Source: Psychrobacter sanguinis
GTDB lineage: Bacteria; Pseudomonadota; Gammaproteobacteria; Pseudomonadales; Moraxellaceae
Direction of reading: 5' to 3'
Length of the DNA stretch: 64,000 nucleotides
Assembly (NCBI RefSeq): GCF_020736705.1
Contig: NZ_CP085990.1
Span: forward strand, 2,108,001-2,172,000
The notes beneath the pieces were generated by a model that was not told the DNA's origin, did no database searches, and saw nothing but the letters and a program-made list of their open reading frames with translations. This document shows, in pieces, positions 43,140-53,800 of the stretch. The first letter of the stretch is position 1, and the number at the start of each line of letters is the position of its first letter. Both the position numbers and the translations under genes were made by a program.

Positions 43140-45026
43140 TTATTCATTGGCTAAGATAGCGGCATCTGTTTTATCAATTTCATCTTTGTGATACGGGCTT
43201 GACTCAATAACAATCACTGGGATATATCTGAGTTGCAAACGTACCGGTTGATATTTTGGGTACTCTTCTTTAATTCTTATATTGATTTGCTGCTCTAAGT
43301 ATTGGGCATCCGAAGATGAAGGCCGAGTTTCGCCGCGTATGACCGCTCTGACCGTTTGATAATCTTCTCTGGGTACAAACTGAGTGTTGGTCAAGGCATT
43401 GCCTTTATCAATGAAATAATCATTGACGCTTTCCTTGACTTCATTTTCAAACTTTTGCTTTTTGGTAATGGTATTAAAGTTATAGGTTAAATAGACGCCT
43501 ATCCCTGCTAGCAATAACAAAGGCACCGCATTTCGGCGAAAAAATGCCACCATCGGGCTGCTTTTATAGTCATCTTCGACCAGTCGTCTAAACCCTGAAG
43601 ACCATAACACTAAGGCGTTGGTAAATTGAATGGCAATAATGTTGGTAACGGCCAAAAGTAAAGCGCCTAAGCCTAACGAGCCCTCACCGTGAGCAAATAA
43701 AATACCACTGGCAGCCAAAGGCGGTACTAACGCGGTAGCAACAGCAACCCCGACAACAGCGACAGATAGCTGCGGTGAAATCATGGCATAAGCGCCTGCC
43801 GTACCGCCGGCTAGAGCAATCATTAAGTCCATTGAAGTGGGCTGGGTACGCGACAGTATTTCATTGGTAAGCGGCGAGTCTTGATGTATATATCCGATAA
43901 TGAAGCCAATAAGCATCACCATCGTTGCACCGGCTAAGACAGTGAGTAATGACTTGCGTAATAGAGGCGCCCGGTAGTCAATGATGGCCAAGGCGGCTCC
44001 ACTAATAGGCCCTAACATCATTGCTACCAGCATAGCGCCAATAACGACTGCTGCAGAGTTTACCACCAGTCCGTAACTGGCAATAATCGCCGATAATGCG
44101 TTCATAATAAAATACATTCGGCTTGGTAAAGCATTGGCCTCGATATCTACCCGAACGCCTGGATAGTCGATAGCTACTTTGTTTTTTTGCTCAGCCAAAA
44201 ACTGTTTATAAGATTCGAGTTGTGCCTCTTTTTTGATTTTTAGCTGCTCTTCTTCTGTCAGTGGTTCTTCTTCCTTTTCCTTTTTATGTCTTCTACTTTT
44301 TTTCTTATCAGTATCAGTATCTGTGTCTGCATCATCAAGACTGACTTCAGCTACTTCATTGGCGGTATCAGAGTCAGTTTGGTAATCAGAGGGCGATAAT
44401 TCCTCCACAGTCGGCAGTTCTTTAAAGTCTAATATTGCTGATGATTGGTCTGCAAGGGCATCTTTAGATCTGCTGTCATCCGTATTTCTGTCTGTTGCAT
44501 TGATATCAGTTGAGTCGCTTGCAGAAACTTCTGCGTTGGCAGGTTCTTCGGTTTTCTGTAGATACTCATGAAGATTGACAGGATTTGCTTCTTGCTGAGC
44601 CAAATAATCTAAGCGCTGTTTTTCTTGTTCTGATAATGCTTCGCTTTCTTTAATAGTTTCGTTGACGGTTTTTTCAGCCTTGGCGGCATTGGGCTTGATG
44701 CCGGATTGAGACTCTATATTTTCCAAAGTTATCTGGTTTTCCGGCAGCTCACTGTCATCTGAGGAGGGCATGGTATTCACTGTCTGCGAATCATTGGCTT
44801 TTGCTTCAGAGGTAGCTGATAAATCGGATGAGTCTGTCTCAAGTGTAGCCACTGCCACATCCATTAGTGGCTTATTAATATAATCCGCCTCTATGATGAT
44901 AAAGGGGCAATGACGGTGAACTTTTTTGTTAGGTACTGCCTCATACAGAGACTTAGTTAAGTCAAAATTTGCTGCATTGGTGACAAACTGAAAGTAAGGG
45001 GCTGGAATGTAAGAATCTTGCGACAT
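43140..45026 (-). CDS. DUF389-family membrane protein with long acidic cytoplasmic domain
   Basis: 628 residues from ATG 45026 (MSQDSYIPAPYFQF), supported by AAAGGT just upstream; the open frame extends to 45080. A short N-terminal region (VHRHCPFIIIEADYINKPLMD) is followed by ~190 residues that are Ser/Glu/Asp/Asn-rich, ending in a charged DTDTDKKKSRRHKKEKEEEPLTEEEQ segment. From ~residue 300 a set of membrane helices begins: MYFIMNALSAIIASYGLVVNSAAVVIGAMLVAMMLGPISGAALAI is the DUF389 core. A soluble C-terminal domain follows. Function of the family is unknown. Confidence 0.8.
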   Translation of the reverse strand: MSQDSYIPAPYFQFVTNAANFDLTKSLYEAVPNKKVHRHCPFIIIEADYINKPLMDVAVATLETDSSDLSATSEAKANDSQTVNTMPSSDDSELPENQITLENIESQSGIKPNAAKAEKTVNETIKESEALSEQEKQRLDYLAQQEANPVNLHEYLQKTEEPANAEVSASDSTDINATDRNTDDSRSKDALADQSSAILDFKELPTVEELSPSDYQTDSDTANEVAEVSLDDADTDTDTDKKKSRRHKKEKEEEPLTEEEQLKIKKEAQLESYKQFLAEQKNKVAIDYPGVRVDIEANALPSRMYFIMNALSAIIASYGLVVNSAAVVIGAMLVAMMLGPISGAALAIIDYRAPLLRKSLLTVLAGATMVMLIGFIIGYIHQDSPLTNEILSRTQPTSMDLMIALAGGTAGAYAMISPQLSVAVVGVAVATALVPPLAASGILFAHGEGSLGLGALLLAVTNIIAIQFTNALVLWSSGFRRLVEDDYKSSPMVAFFRRNAVPLLLLAGIGVYLTYNFNTITKKQKFENEVKESVNDYFIDKGNALTNTQFVPREDYQTVRAVIRGETRPSSSDAQYLEQQINIRIKEEYPKYQPVRLQLRYIPVIVIESSPYHKDEIDKTDAAILANE

Positions 45027-45373
45027 TGAACGACCTTTATGAGAAACAATGTATAAAAAGCAAATGCCTATGAAAATCAATGATAAAAAATAGAAGGGTT
45101 CAATAAGAAAAATTGCTTAAATCTAGTTAATAATTAATAGATAGATTAAAGTTATTATAGTTGTCATTTTTGGTACTTATCATTATGAATAAGCAAACAG
45201 CATCACTTTAGATTATAACATTTCGAGTAATAAAGGTCGCTAAATTAGGGAGACCTGTCAAACCACGAAAATTTTAGCGAAAAACCTTATCAAAAATGTG
45301 GATTTGGTGTATAACTGTATTATTAATAATGAATCGTTAACTAATAATCATTTTTTAAGGTGAGGTATTGGAC
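45027..45373. other. Divergent region between the DUF389 gene and the small membrane protein
   Basis: AT-rich; no further ORF. A possible -10 GTATAAC at 45310-45316 has no clear -35. Confidence 0.35.
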
Positions 45374-45562
45374 ATGAACTGGCAATTATTGAGCATGATA
45401 TGGGGTATGGCCGCAACTGTACTTATCGGTGTATTTATGATTACTGCTTTAGTGGTAGGGTTTGATGATATCCCTCATATTATCAGCACCGCTGTGGTAG
45501 GTGCATTAGTGGCCATTCCAATCGCTATTACCGTTACTAAGAAACTAAGCCGCATAAAATAA
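45374..45562 (+). CDS. Small two-helix membrane protein, unrecognised
   Basis: 62 residues from ATG 45374; GAGG lies upstream, and the in-frame TTG at 45368 is less likely. MNWQLLSMIWGMAATVLIGVFMITALVVGF and HIISTAVVGALVAIPIAITVTKKL are two hydrophobic segments, separated by DDIP, with a basic C-terminus (KKLSRIK) expected to stay in the cytoplasm. I recognise no family. Monocistronic, with its own terminator. Confidence 0.7.
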   Translation: MNWQLLSMIWGMAATVLIGVFMITALVVGFDDIPHIISTAVVGALVAIPIAITVTKKLSRIK

Positions 45563-45597
45563 GTCGCATAAAATAATTTGTGTTAATCAGGTACCAT

Positions 45598-45630
45598 AAA
45601 AAAGCCAACTCTTAGAAGTTGGCTTTTTTT
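45598..45630. terminator. Bidirectional terminator between the small membrane protein and the MFS gene
   Basis: AGCCAACT / AGTTGGCT (45603-45610 / 45617-45624), A-run left, T-run right. Confidence 0.9.
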
Positions 45631-45650
45631 ATTTTGGCGTTAACTGCTTA

Positions 45651-46970
45651 TTACATCAGAGTATCTTGCTGAATCTTCATGGTATCTTTATATCGTTTTA
45701 GTTTAGAATATAAAAATATGCCAAACATGATATTTAGTAGGCCGGTTACTAAAAACAGCTGTGGTAAAGACAGTTGTAATAAGTTTAGGATAACGATGGA
45801 GAAGATAGCAGACGTTACCATAAATATGGCATTGAAAATGTTATTGGCCCCGATAACTCGTGCGCCATGAGTCACTGGCGAATAGGCCTGCATTGCCGCA
45901 TACAGTGGAACAATGTAAATGCCGCCACTAAATCCTAACAAAAATAAATCTGCAAAAACACGCCAGCTGCCGCTCACACTTGAAAGCTCGCTGATACCGA
46001 GTAAAGTGTTTGAATCAATATTCAAGCCAGATAGCGAGAAGTATAAATCAATAGCAAATAAGCTAAGCCCAGCAATACCAAAGGGTAGCAACCTAAAACT
46101 AACTTGGTTCTTAGTAAGGGTTTTACACAGTAAAGACCCTATGGCTACCCCAACAGAGAACAAGGTTAATAGAAAAATTACGACCGATTCATTACCATTT
46201 AATATCACTTTACTAAACTCAGGTGTCTGAGTTAAAAAAGTGGCACCGTAGAACCAAAACCAACTGTTGCCAATAATAATGAAAAATAATAAAGGCAACG
46301 AATATAGATATTTGATGGTATCCATACTGGTGCGCCAAATATTCCAATCAATCTTCATGTTGGGTTGAACCGCTGGCATGCTAGGTATGAACTTACTGGC
46401 TAACAGTCCTAAAGAGGCAATCAATAGAGCCATGGCGCTAACCCAGTACAAATGATTGTCCATTTGAATAAATAAACCGGCGACCATCATACCCATCAAA
46501 ATGGATAAGGAAGTACCGGTTTGAAATAGGGCATTGGCGCCTACTAATTCGTCTTGGTGCATGGCTTGCGGTAGATAAGCATACTTGATAGGACCGAAAA
46601 AGGTAGATTGTGCTCCTAATAAAAATAAGGCGACAAATAATAGCCAGTAGATTTCGAATATAAGCCCAAAAGTGGCCAATACCATGATTACTACTTCTAG
46701 GACTTTGATATACCAAGTAAGCCGAGATTTTTCATATTTATCTGCCAATTGACCGGCTAAAGCTGAAAATAGGAAAAAAGGTAAAATAAACAACATGGCG
46801 GCTAAGTTATTCAGTAAACTAACTGAAGAACCTAATTTGGCTGCTGCACTATAGGTTAACAGTAGCAACAAAGCCTGTTTGAAAAAGTTATCGTTAAACG
46901 CCCCCAAAAATTGAGTAAAAAACATTGGGGTAAAGCGACGACTGCGAAAAAGCGAGAATTGTGATGCCAT
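45651..46970 (-). CDS. MFS transporter, LplT-like
   Basis: 439 residues, ~12 membrane helices. RRFTPMFFTQFLGAFNDNFFKQALLLLL and FFLFSALAGQLADKYEKSRLTWYIKVLEVVIM are close to the MFS module of LplT and Aas-type lysophospholipid transporters, including the conserved FNDNFFK. QSTFFGPIKYAYLPQAMHQDELVGANALFQTGTSLSILMG is also typical. LplT flips lysophospholipids back across the inner membrane; no acyltransferase (aas) gene is adjacent, so the substrate is inferred. AGGAAG precedes the ATG. Confidence 0.78.
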   Translation of the reverse strand: MASQFSLFRSRRFTPMFFTQFLGAFNDNFFKQALLLLLTYSAAAKLGSSVSLLNNLAAMLFILPFFLFSALAGQLADKYEKSRLTWYIKVLEVVIMVLATFGLIFEIYWLLFVALFLLGAQSTFFGPIKYAYLPQAMHQDELVGANALFQTGTSLSILMGMMVAGLFIQMDNHLYWVSAMALLIASLGLLASKFIPSMPAVQPNMKIDWNIWRTSMDTIKYLYSLPLLFFIIIGNSWFWFYGATFLTQTPEFSKVILNGNESVVIFLLTLFSVGVAIGSLLCKTLTKNQVSFRLLPFGIAGLSLFAIDLYFSLSGLNIDSNTLLGISELSSVSGSWRVFADLFLLGFSGGIYIVPLYAAMQAYSPVTHGARVIGANNIFNAIFMVTSAIFSIVILNLLQLSLPQLFLVTGLLNIMFGIFLYSKLKRYKDTMKIQQDTLM

Positions 46971-47200
46971 ATATTGGCTTCCTAATATTAATGCTATTTA
47001 ATTATTATGATGTTTATTAAGTCTTCGTTGAGCTGTGTAAAATTTTATTTATCTCTAAAATACGTTAAACATCTAAGTATAATAGCGATAATTTATCACA
47101 CCTGAATTAAATTTGTTTTTTTGATTTATTAAAATCGCATTTGCATAGACATAACGTAGGCGTTAGTCTTTAGCCAATGGAACTACTTTAGCAAGTTAAT

Positions 47201-50200
47201 ATGGATAAGAGAGCAGCAATGCCTAATTTAGACACTACTTTGTCGCTGGCTAAGACGTCAGCTGACAATCAGTTACCTCCTTATGGCAAGTTCTACCACA
47301 GCAGCTTTAGCAATCGAAAGTTGCCTTTTCGCTATTCTAAACTGGCTTATGGATTATCAGTGTGTCTAATGACCCAGACTTTTGTCTCGGCAGTGGCCCA
47401 CGCAGCTGAGCCGGTTAAGCCCACTGATCTACCAAAAGAGCAGAATGATCCTAATTTAGGCAAATCTCAAATACAAACCCAAGAGCAGTTAGAAGAGGCA
47501 CTGATTGCCCTTAAGTTAAGAAAAGCGGTCGAACAAGGGATTATTGATCCCAGTGTCCTTGAAGACTATCAGCGTGAAACTTTGAACTCTCCGGTGCCTC
47601 GTCCCAACAGTCAGAAAAATACTAACGTTGCTAATAATTCAACAAATCAATCCACAAATCGACCTAATGAGAGCACTGAGGACACCTTTAAACGGGTTTT
47701 CTCTGATAGCCGCTTGCAAACAGATAATGCTGCTGGCAATCGTTTGGCAAATGCCCCAGTGATGCAGTCGCCACAGCAAATAGACCAAGCGTTGTCTCAA
47801 GTGGCGACGCAGGTATCTCATGATTTTCAAAAGCCCGTAGCACGTTTGGATTCGACTGAGCCGCCTTTAGGTTTTGATACTGATTTAGACGCCACAACAC
47901 AGATTAACCCGACTAACAAACAGACGTTGGGTATTACCGATGAAGCGGTAACTGAGGAACAATTAAAAGGTACGCAGCCGGTATATCAAGCAAAAGATGT
48001 CGCTGTTAATCCCAACACTGCCCAAGCTAAGGCAGCAGAAACTGCTGCGCACCAAGCGGTTAAAAATACCGCCATTGGGCAGGTTGATAATCAAGTTAAA
48101 AAAACCAGTGGTGAGATTACTGATGACGTCGTGGTCGGAGCAGAGCAAAATGGCGCCGCTGACTCAAGTATTAATCCAGATGATTATTTGCCAGAATATC
48201 AAAATGATCCCAATCATGATTTGACAGCAATTGATACTGAAGATTACCCGGAAGATAGCGATAATTCAGAAGCAAAACCTGGATTTATTAAAGGGCTTTA
48301 TAACCGCTTATTCAATGATGGTTATGCGGGCCTACCCAGAATCAAAGCCACAATTTATCGACAACAAGAAGACGGTAGCCCGCAGTCTAAGTCAAAGTTA
48401 GTCAAAGTTGATAAGAATACCCAGCCCGCGACCAATATTAAAGCGGCAATGGAGAATATCACCGTTGAGTCTATCTCTGATTTTACGGCGGTGACCCCAA
48501 AACTACACCAAGAAGCCCTAAATGCGGCTCAGGCTGTGGGATATTATGATATCAAGCTTAGCTTTAAAAGAATTGACTCCGATGAAGTGGCGGTCATTAT
48601 TGAGCATCTAGGTGATCCTGTTAGGGTTAGTAGCCGAAATATTGACATACGTGGTGAGGGTAAAGACCTACCACAGTTTAAAGCCATTCAACAGGAGGCA
48701 CCTCCGTCAAAAGAGGATGTCTTTAATCACGGTGTCTACAAACAGACCAAACAAAGAATCGAAACTACAACCGATCAGTTTGGGTTTTTTGATGGTCAAT
48801 GGTTGAACAAATCAGTGGACGTTATCTTGCCGGATAACACTGCTGATGTGGACCTGGTTTATGATACCGGTGAACGTTATCATTTTGATAAAGTAGTTTT
48901 CTTTACTATTGATAAAGAAACGGGACAGCTAACGACAGATCCTGACAAACTGCCGGTCAAGCCAGAACTACTGCATCAGCTGCATAAGTTCGAGGTAGGC
49001 GATAAATACTATGCACCTGATGTGACTAAGTTTACCAATGATTTGTCTGCCACCCGTTATTTCAATGCGATCAACGTTGAAACGATTAGACCTAATACAG
49101 TGGGTGCTACTTTAGGCTTTGACAATGCTGTCAAGGAGAATGATTCGGCATCCAACGCTGAACAAGTGTTGAATGAAGGCAGTACAGGATCTACTGAGCT
49201 TGATAAAAATGGCCAACCTCTCGACTCTCAAGTAGCAGGGGGTATGGGCAATATCAACGAAGAATTTAAGCCCATTGAATATTCTGTTGACCAAGAAACT
49301 AGCGATAAACTGAACGAAATCACTGTCAAAGCAGAGCGTTTATCTCGACTACCTGACGATCGGGTCTTAGATGAATCTGAAGAAGAGGCCAAAAACTTAT
49401 TGGGTAAAATCTCTAATGCGGTTAGTGATGCAGTGAAGAAGATTTTCCCAGATGATAAAGATCCTTTTGCTGATACTGATAATTTACCAACCGACCTGAG
49501 TAAAACCGTATTGGCAAATCGTAAAACTCCGCAACAAGTTGCCGACAGCAAAGCCGTTCCTCTTTACGTTTTTGTTACCGCCGATAAGCCTAGAGATGTC
49601 GACTTAGGTATTGGTTATGGTACCGATACTGGTGTACGAGCAGTTGCTCGTATGGAGCATAACTTGATTAATCGCGACGGTTATCAAGCGGGTGTTAGCG
49701 TGGGGGCGTCAAGAATCAATAAATCGGTGAATATACACGCCAGCCGTCCTTGGAAGCATCCACTGGATGACACACTCACCGCAAACTTGAGTTATGAACA
49801 AGAGACCATCGATCAAGGCAAAAACAACTTAGATTTAGATACCAATACCCTTAGGGCAGGGATATCACGTAATATTCGTAAAGATGAGGGATGGAATAGA
49901 ACCTACTCTTTAAGATATCGACTTGATGACCTTGAAAGTGGGGTAAAAGGGCCAGATCGTGAAAATCTACCGGTTCCTTTTAACCGAGAAGGCGCTAATT
50001 TTAGCCAAGAAGCTTTATTACTGGGTTATCAGATTGATAAGACAGTGGCTGATAATGCCACTAATCCTACCAAAGGATGGCATCAATATTATTCAGTGGA
50101 AGCGGGGGCTGATAAAGCATTGTCTGATACCGATATGGCGATTGCTAGAGCAGGGGTTAGTGGGGTATATAGCTTCGGGGATATGAATAAGCACCAGGTT

Positions 50201-50596
50201 ATAGCAAGTCTAGATGGGGGCTACATTTGGGCCAATGATTTTGAGGATGTACCCTATAAGTTACGATTCTTCGCCGGCGGTGACCGTAGTATTCGCGGTT
50301 ACGATTATAAAAGTTTGTCAGCTACTGAAAAGGGTTATTTGGTGGGGGGTCAAGTCCTTGCTGTCGGTAGTACCGAGTATAACTATGAATTTAAACCAGG
50401 CTTTAGAGGGGCGGTCTTTGCCGATGTCGGTAACGCTTATGATACTAACTTTGAAGCAGAAACCAAACTTGGTGTGGGATTCGGTGTACGTTGGGCTTCT
50501 CCCGTAGGTATGGTACGAGTAGACTTAGCGGCAGGGGTATTAGAAGACAGTATTCCTGTTCGATTGCATTTCTTTATTGGCTCACCACTGCAATAA
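47201..50596 (+). CDS. tamA: TamA-like outer membrane protein (Omp85 family), very long
   Basis: 1131 residues from ATG 47201; ATG 47219 (AAGAGAG 5 nt upstream) is a better start by ribosome-binding site. E. coli TamA is 577. A signal peptide lies unusually far in (LAYGLSVCLMTQTFVSAVAHA, ~48-68). Residues ~70-370 are low-complexity Gln/Asn/Thr/Asp-rich. POTRA domains begin near 373. POTRA3 seems interrupted after RYFNAINVETIRP by ~150 acidic residues (~632-783) before VPLYVFVTADKPRDVDLGIGYGTDTG. The 16-stranded barrel fills ~795-1131 (FFAGGDRSIRGYDY, GAVFADVGNAYD). With TamB downstream it helps insert outer-membrane proteins and/or move lipids. Confidence 0.88.
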   Translation: MDKRAAMPNLDTTLSLAKTSADNQLPPYGKFYHSSFSNRKLPFRYSKLAYGLSVCLMTQTFVSAVAHAAEPVKPTDLPKEQNDPNLGKSQIQTQEQLEEALIALKLRKAVEQGIIDPSVLEDYQRETLNSPVPRPNSQKNTNVANNSTNQSTNRPNESTEDTFKRVFSDSRLQTDNAAGNRLANAPVMQSPQQIDQALSQVATQVSHDFQKPVARLDSTEPPLGFDTDLDATTQINPTNKQTLGITDEAVTEEQLKGTQPVYQAKDVAVNPNTAQAKAAETAAHQAVKNTAIGQVDNQVKKTSGEITDDVVVGAEQNGAADSSINPDDYLPEYQNDPNHDLTAIDTEDYPEDSDNSEAKPGFIKGLYNRLFNDGYAGLPRIKATIYRQQEDGSPQSKSKLVKVDKNTQPATNIKAAMENITVESISDFTAVTPKLHQEALNAAQAVGYYDIKLSFKRIDSDEVAVIIEHLGDPVRVSSRNIDIRGEGKDLPQFKAIQQEAPPSKEDVFNHGVYKQTKQRIETTTDQFGFFDGQWLNKSVDVILPDNTADVDLVYDTGERYHFDKVVFFTIDKETGQLTTDPDKLPVKPELLHQLHKFEVGDKYYAPDVTKFTNDLSATRYFNAINVETIRPNTVGATLGFDNAVKENDSASNAEQVLNEGSTGSTELDKNGQPLDSQVAGGMGNINEEFKPIEYSVDQETSDKLNEITVKAERLSRLPDDRVLDESEEEAKNLLGKISNAVSDAVKKIFPDDKDPFADTDNLPTDLSKTVLANRKTPQQVADSKAVPLYVFVTADKPRDVDLGIGYGTDTGVRAVARMEHNLINRDGYQAGVSVGASRINKSVNIHASRPWKHPLDDTLTANLSYEQETIDQGKNNLDLDTNTLRAGISRNIRKDEGWNRTYSLRYRLDDLESGVKGPDRENLPVPFNREGANFSQEALLLGYQIDKTVADNATNPTKGWHQYYSVEAGADKALSDTDMAIARAGVSGVYSFGDMNKHQVIASLDGGYIWANDFEDVPYKLRFFAGGDRSIRGYDYKSLSATEKGYLVGGQVLAVGSTEYNYEFKPGFRGAVFADVGNAYDTNFEAETKLGVGFGVRWASPVGMVRVDLAAGVLEDSIPVRLHFFIGSPLQ

Positions 50597-50843
50597 TAAA
50601 CAAAGCTTATGTAGTGTTAATAAAGCTTATGCTGTTGCCGTTATAACCAATATCATTTACTATGACTCGACTTTAGTCCTCTTGTGAAAACAGGCCATAT
50701 TAACCCTAAATATTGTAAGCTTTAATGAGGTTTAGAGGGATTTGAACTGAGATTAATTCATTGATAAACCGCTCAGTTTTAACCCTCTTTAAACGATCAA
50801 GCTTTATGATGACTTACTTTATTTCTAACAAGTTACTGATTCC
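50597..50843 (+). other. tamA-tamB spacer
   Basis: 247 bp with a short direct repeat AAAGCTTATG (two copies, 50602 and 50622) and a weak AACTGAG/CTCAGTT hairpin with a large loop. No clear terminator, so tamB may be cotranscribed. Confidence 0.4.
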
Positions 50844-53800
50844 ATGACCACTTCGCAAACCCCTGAACCTAATCAACAAAAAGATCCTGCTCAGCGTGAT
50901 GCGGAGCGACTTAAGCATCATTATCCTTTGTCATTTTTGCTAAAGCTTTTGGCGCTGTTGTTGATTCTGTTTTTAATCGTATGTATTGCTTTTTACATCA
51001 TGGCAGGGACCGAAAGAGGCACCAAGTTTATACTTGAAAGAATTGTTTCAAAGACTGGGGTTGAATTACAGTACGCTGAAGGTAATTTGCGCGATGGTAT
51101 GTTGGTAAAGGACATCACCATGAGCGCTTCTGAAGATGTGGATATTCACTTCGTCAATACGTATGTCAAGATCGGCTGGCGTGCCATATTTGCCAGAGAA
51201 GTGCATCTAAGAGATGCGGATATTGAAACTATTGTTATTGAAAACCGTTTACCGCCGTCAGGCGATCCTTTCGAATATAAGACCTATGAGCTTCCGGTCA
51301 ACTTACGTTTTGATAAAGCCCATATCAATAGAATTATCTACAACCAAGTCGGCAGAAAACCTGTTGAGGTTACTGATATTGAAGCAGATGATTTATATTG
51401 GGTGGGTACCAACCTAGATATCGGTCAAGCCACACTGCAATATAGTGATGTGGTACATATTGCTGACTTAGAAGGGTCAGTGGTGCTTGAAGGTAATTAT
51501 CCTTTGGATGTGTCAGCGCTGGTCACGGTTAATCGCCTAGACAAGGTTTATATCGATCCTATTTATGTTGAAGCCACTGGTAGTGTGAAGCGCACCTATG
51601 GCAAAATCCGCAGTAAATATAATGACAGCAATGTAAATGGTGTCTTTACCGTACAAGGTCTTGATGACAACGCACCTTTTGAAGCCAAATTAAATTGGGA
51701 TGAAATTGACCTACCATATGCTGAGGGTCAAGAAATTAGATTACAAAATGGTATGGCGACGGCGTCAGGCGTACTCTCTGATATTGAACTTAGAATTAAT
51801 AGTCGATTGCTTGCCAAAGACATTCCTAGCGGCCATTATCAGGGCCGAGCCAATATCATTGATACCAAAAAAATGCTGCTACAACAGCTAACGGCTGAAA
51901 CCCCAGAAGGCAACTTATTGGCCAGAGGTGTTTTGGATTGGGAAGATGATTTCACTACCAAAGCGATGATTTACAGTCGCAACTATAAACTACGTGGCTT
52001 ACTGCCTAAGAGTGCAGCACCTTATGCACCCGAGTATCTAAATGGCGAGTTGGCGGTGGTCTATGATCTAAAAAATAAAGATGGCTTGATGCAAATTAAT
52101 GGCAACTTGAAGCAGCGCGATGGAGAGCAGATCAAAGCCAAAGTGGTCAAAGGCGCTAAGCCCAATAATCCAAGGTTTGATGCGCCTTGGTATGTTGATG
52201 CCAGCTGGCAAAATCTACGTCGTAAAAATGTGCCTCAAGTGGGTGATATTGATAGCCCAAGCGGCGTGGCCAATGTCATGTTACGCGATGAGAAACTATG
52301 GGTGACGGCAGATGCTCAGATAAACAAATTGAATGTGGCACCAGCAGGTGACTACAAGGTGAAACTCTATAAGATCGATAACCTTATTAACCTACAGAAC
52401 CTAAATTACGATGGGGTAATGGGTGATCTAGCGGGTAAAGGCAGTATCTTGTTGGCGACGAAGAAGTCACCATTGACTTGGAGTATTGACGCCAATACTA
52501 AGGGTCTACGTCCTCAAGCGTTCAAAGATTCTATTCCCGTCAATAAAGTCGTGGGCAAAATTAATGCGACAGGGAAAATGATAGATATCACCCGTCGTGT
52601 AAAAGGCAGGGTGGTTAAGGGTCAGCGTCATGTGTTTACCATTAATTCTTCTGATTTAATCTCTACCTTAACCGCTCAAGTCAATAGTACTGATCCCAAG
52701 AGTGGCAAAACAGTTTCGCAAAATCGCCATGTAGATATCATGGGGCGTGGTGATGGCGTGGTCGATATTTTAAATGGCACCCTACAGAATTTTGATGCGA
52801 GATTTAATGGTAAGGTCGCCACTCAAGGCTTACCGAAAGGTAACTTCATTGTGGATGCCAATGGCACCACAAACAATATCAATATTAAGAAGTTTAACCA
52901 TAAAGGTGAGGCTGGAGACATTACGGCTTCAGGTAACGTGAATTTGAGCGATGGTATCAGGTGGGATATTAAGGCCAATACCAATCGATTTAATGTTGGC
53001 TTCTTTGCCCCACAGACAGAGGGTATTGTCACAGGTGATCTAAAAACTTCAGGTAAATGGCGTAATAATAAAACCAAGCTTGGCGACTTACGCGATTTTG
53101 AGGTCAAATTTAATGGGTCAATCGATACGCTTCAACTGCCCAAAGGTAAGCTGGTCTTAGATGCAGGCGGTGACGCCCAAGCCATTAACATTCGCAATCT
53201 AAGTCATGTGGGTGAAGCAGGTAGCATTATTGCCAAAGGCAAGCTTGATGTTAGAAATGGCGTCGCATGGAATGTAAATGCAGTCATGGATGACTTTAAT
53301 CTTGGTTATTTTATTAAGGACGTACCGAGTAACATTACCGGCCGAGTTTCTAGTACTGGCTTATGGAAAGACAGTGTGCAGCGTATTGCTGTCGATAAGA
53401 TGGCACTGCGTGGTGAAATTAACGGTCAACCTCTATTGGCGCAAGGTAATCTTAATGCCACTCTACATCTACCTAAAGACATGGGTCAGTATTTAGCGAC
53501 CTTGAAGGCGACGGATGCCAGTGGTCAGGTTCAGAAGTTTAAGAGTGTGGTAGAAACCTTAAATGCCAATAATTTATTGCTGCAATGGGGAGACAACCAA
53601 GTTGTGGCAAATGGTAACACCGAGAATCTTGAAGCCAAAGTGGGCATTCGCGATTTACGTCAGATTAATAAAGACTTTGCAGGCTCTGTGCTAGGCGGCT
53701 TTACCTTGATGCAGCAAAAAGGCCAGGCACTGCCGACCATTTATGTGGACTTAACCGGTAATAAATTGGCGCTGCCAGGACTACTGCTAGAGAGGGGTGT

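Noticed and set aside
47639..48224. Overlapping frames on both strands inside the low-complexity part of tamA
   Set aside because: They follow from biased composition of the disordered region; the long tamA frame is continuous and carries the signal peptide, POTRA and barrel.
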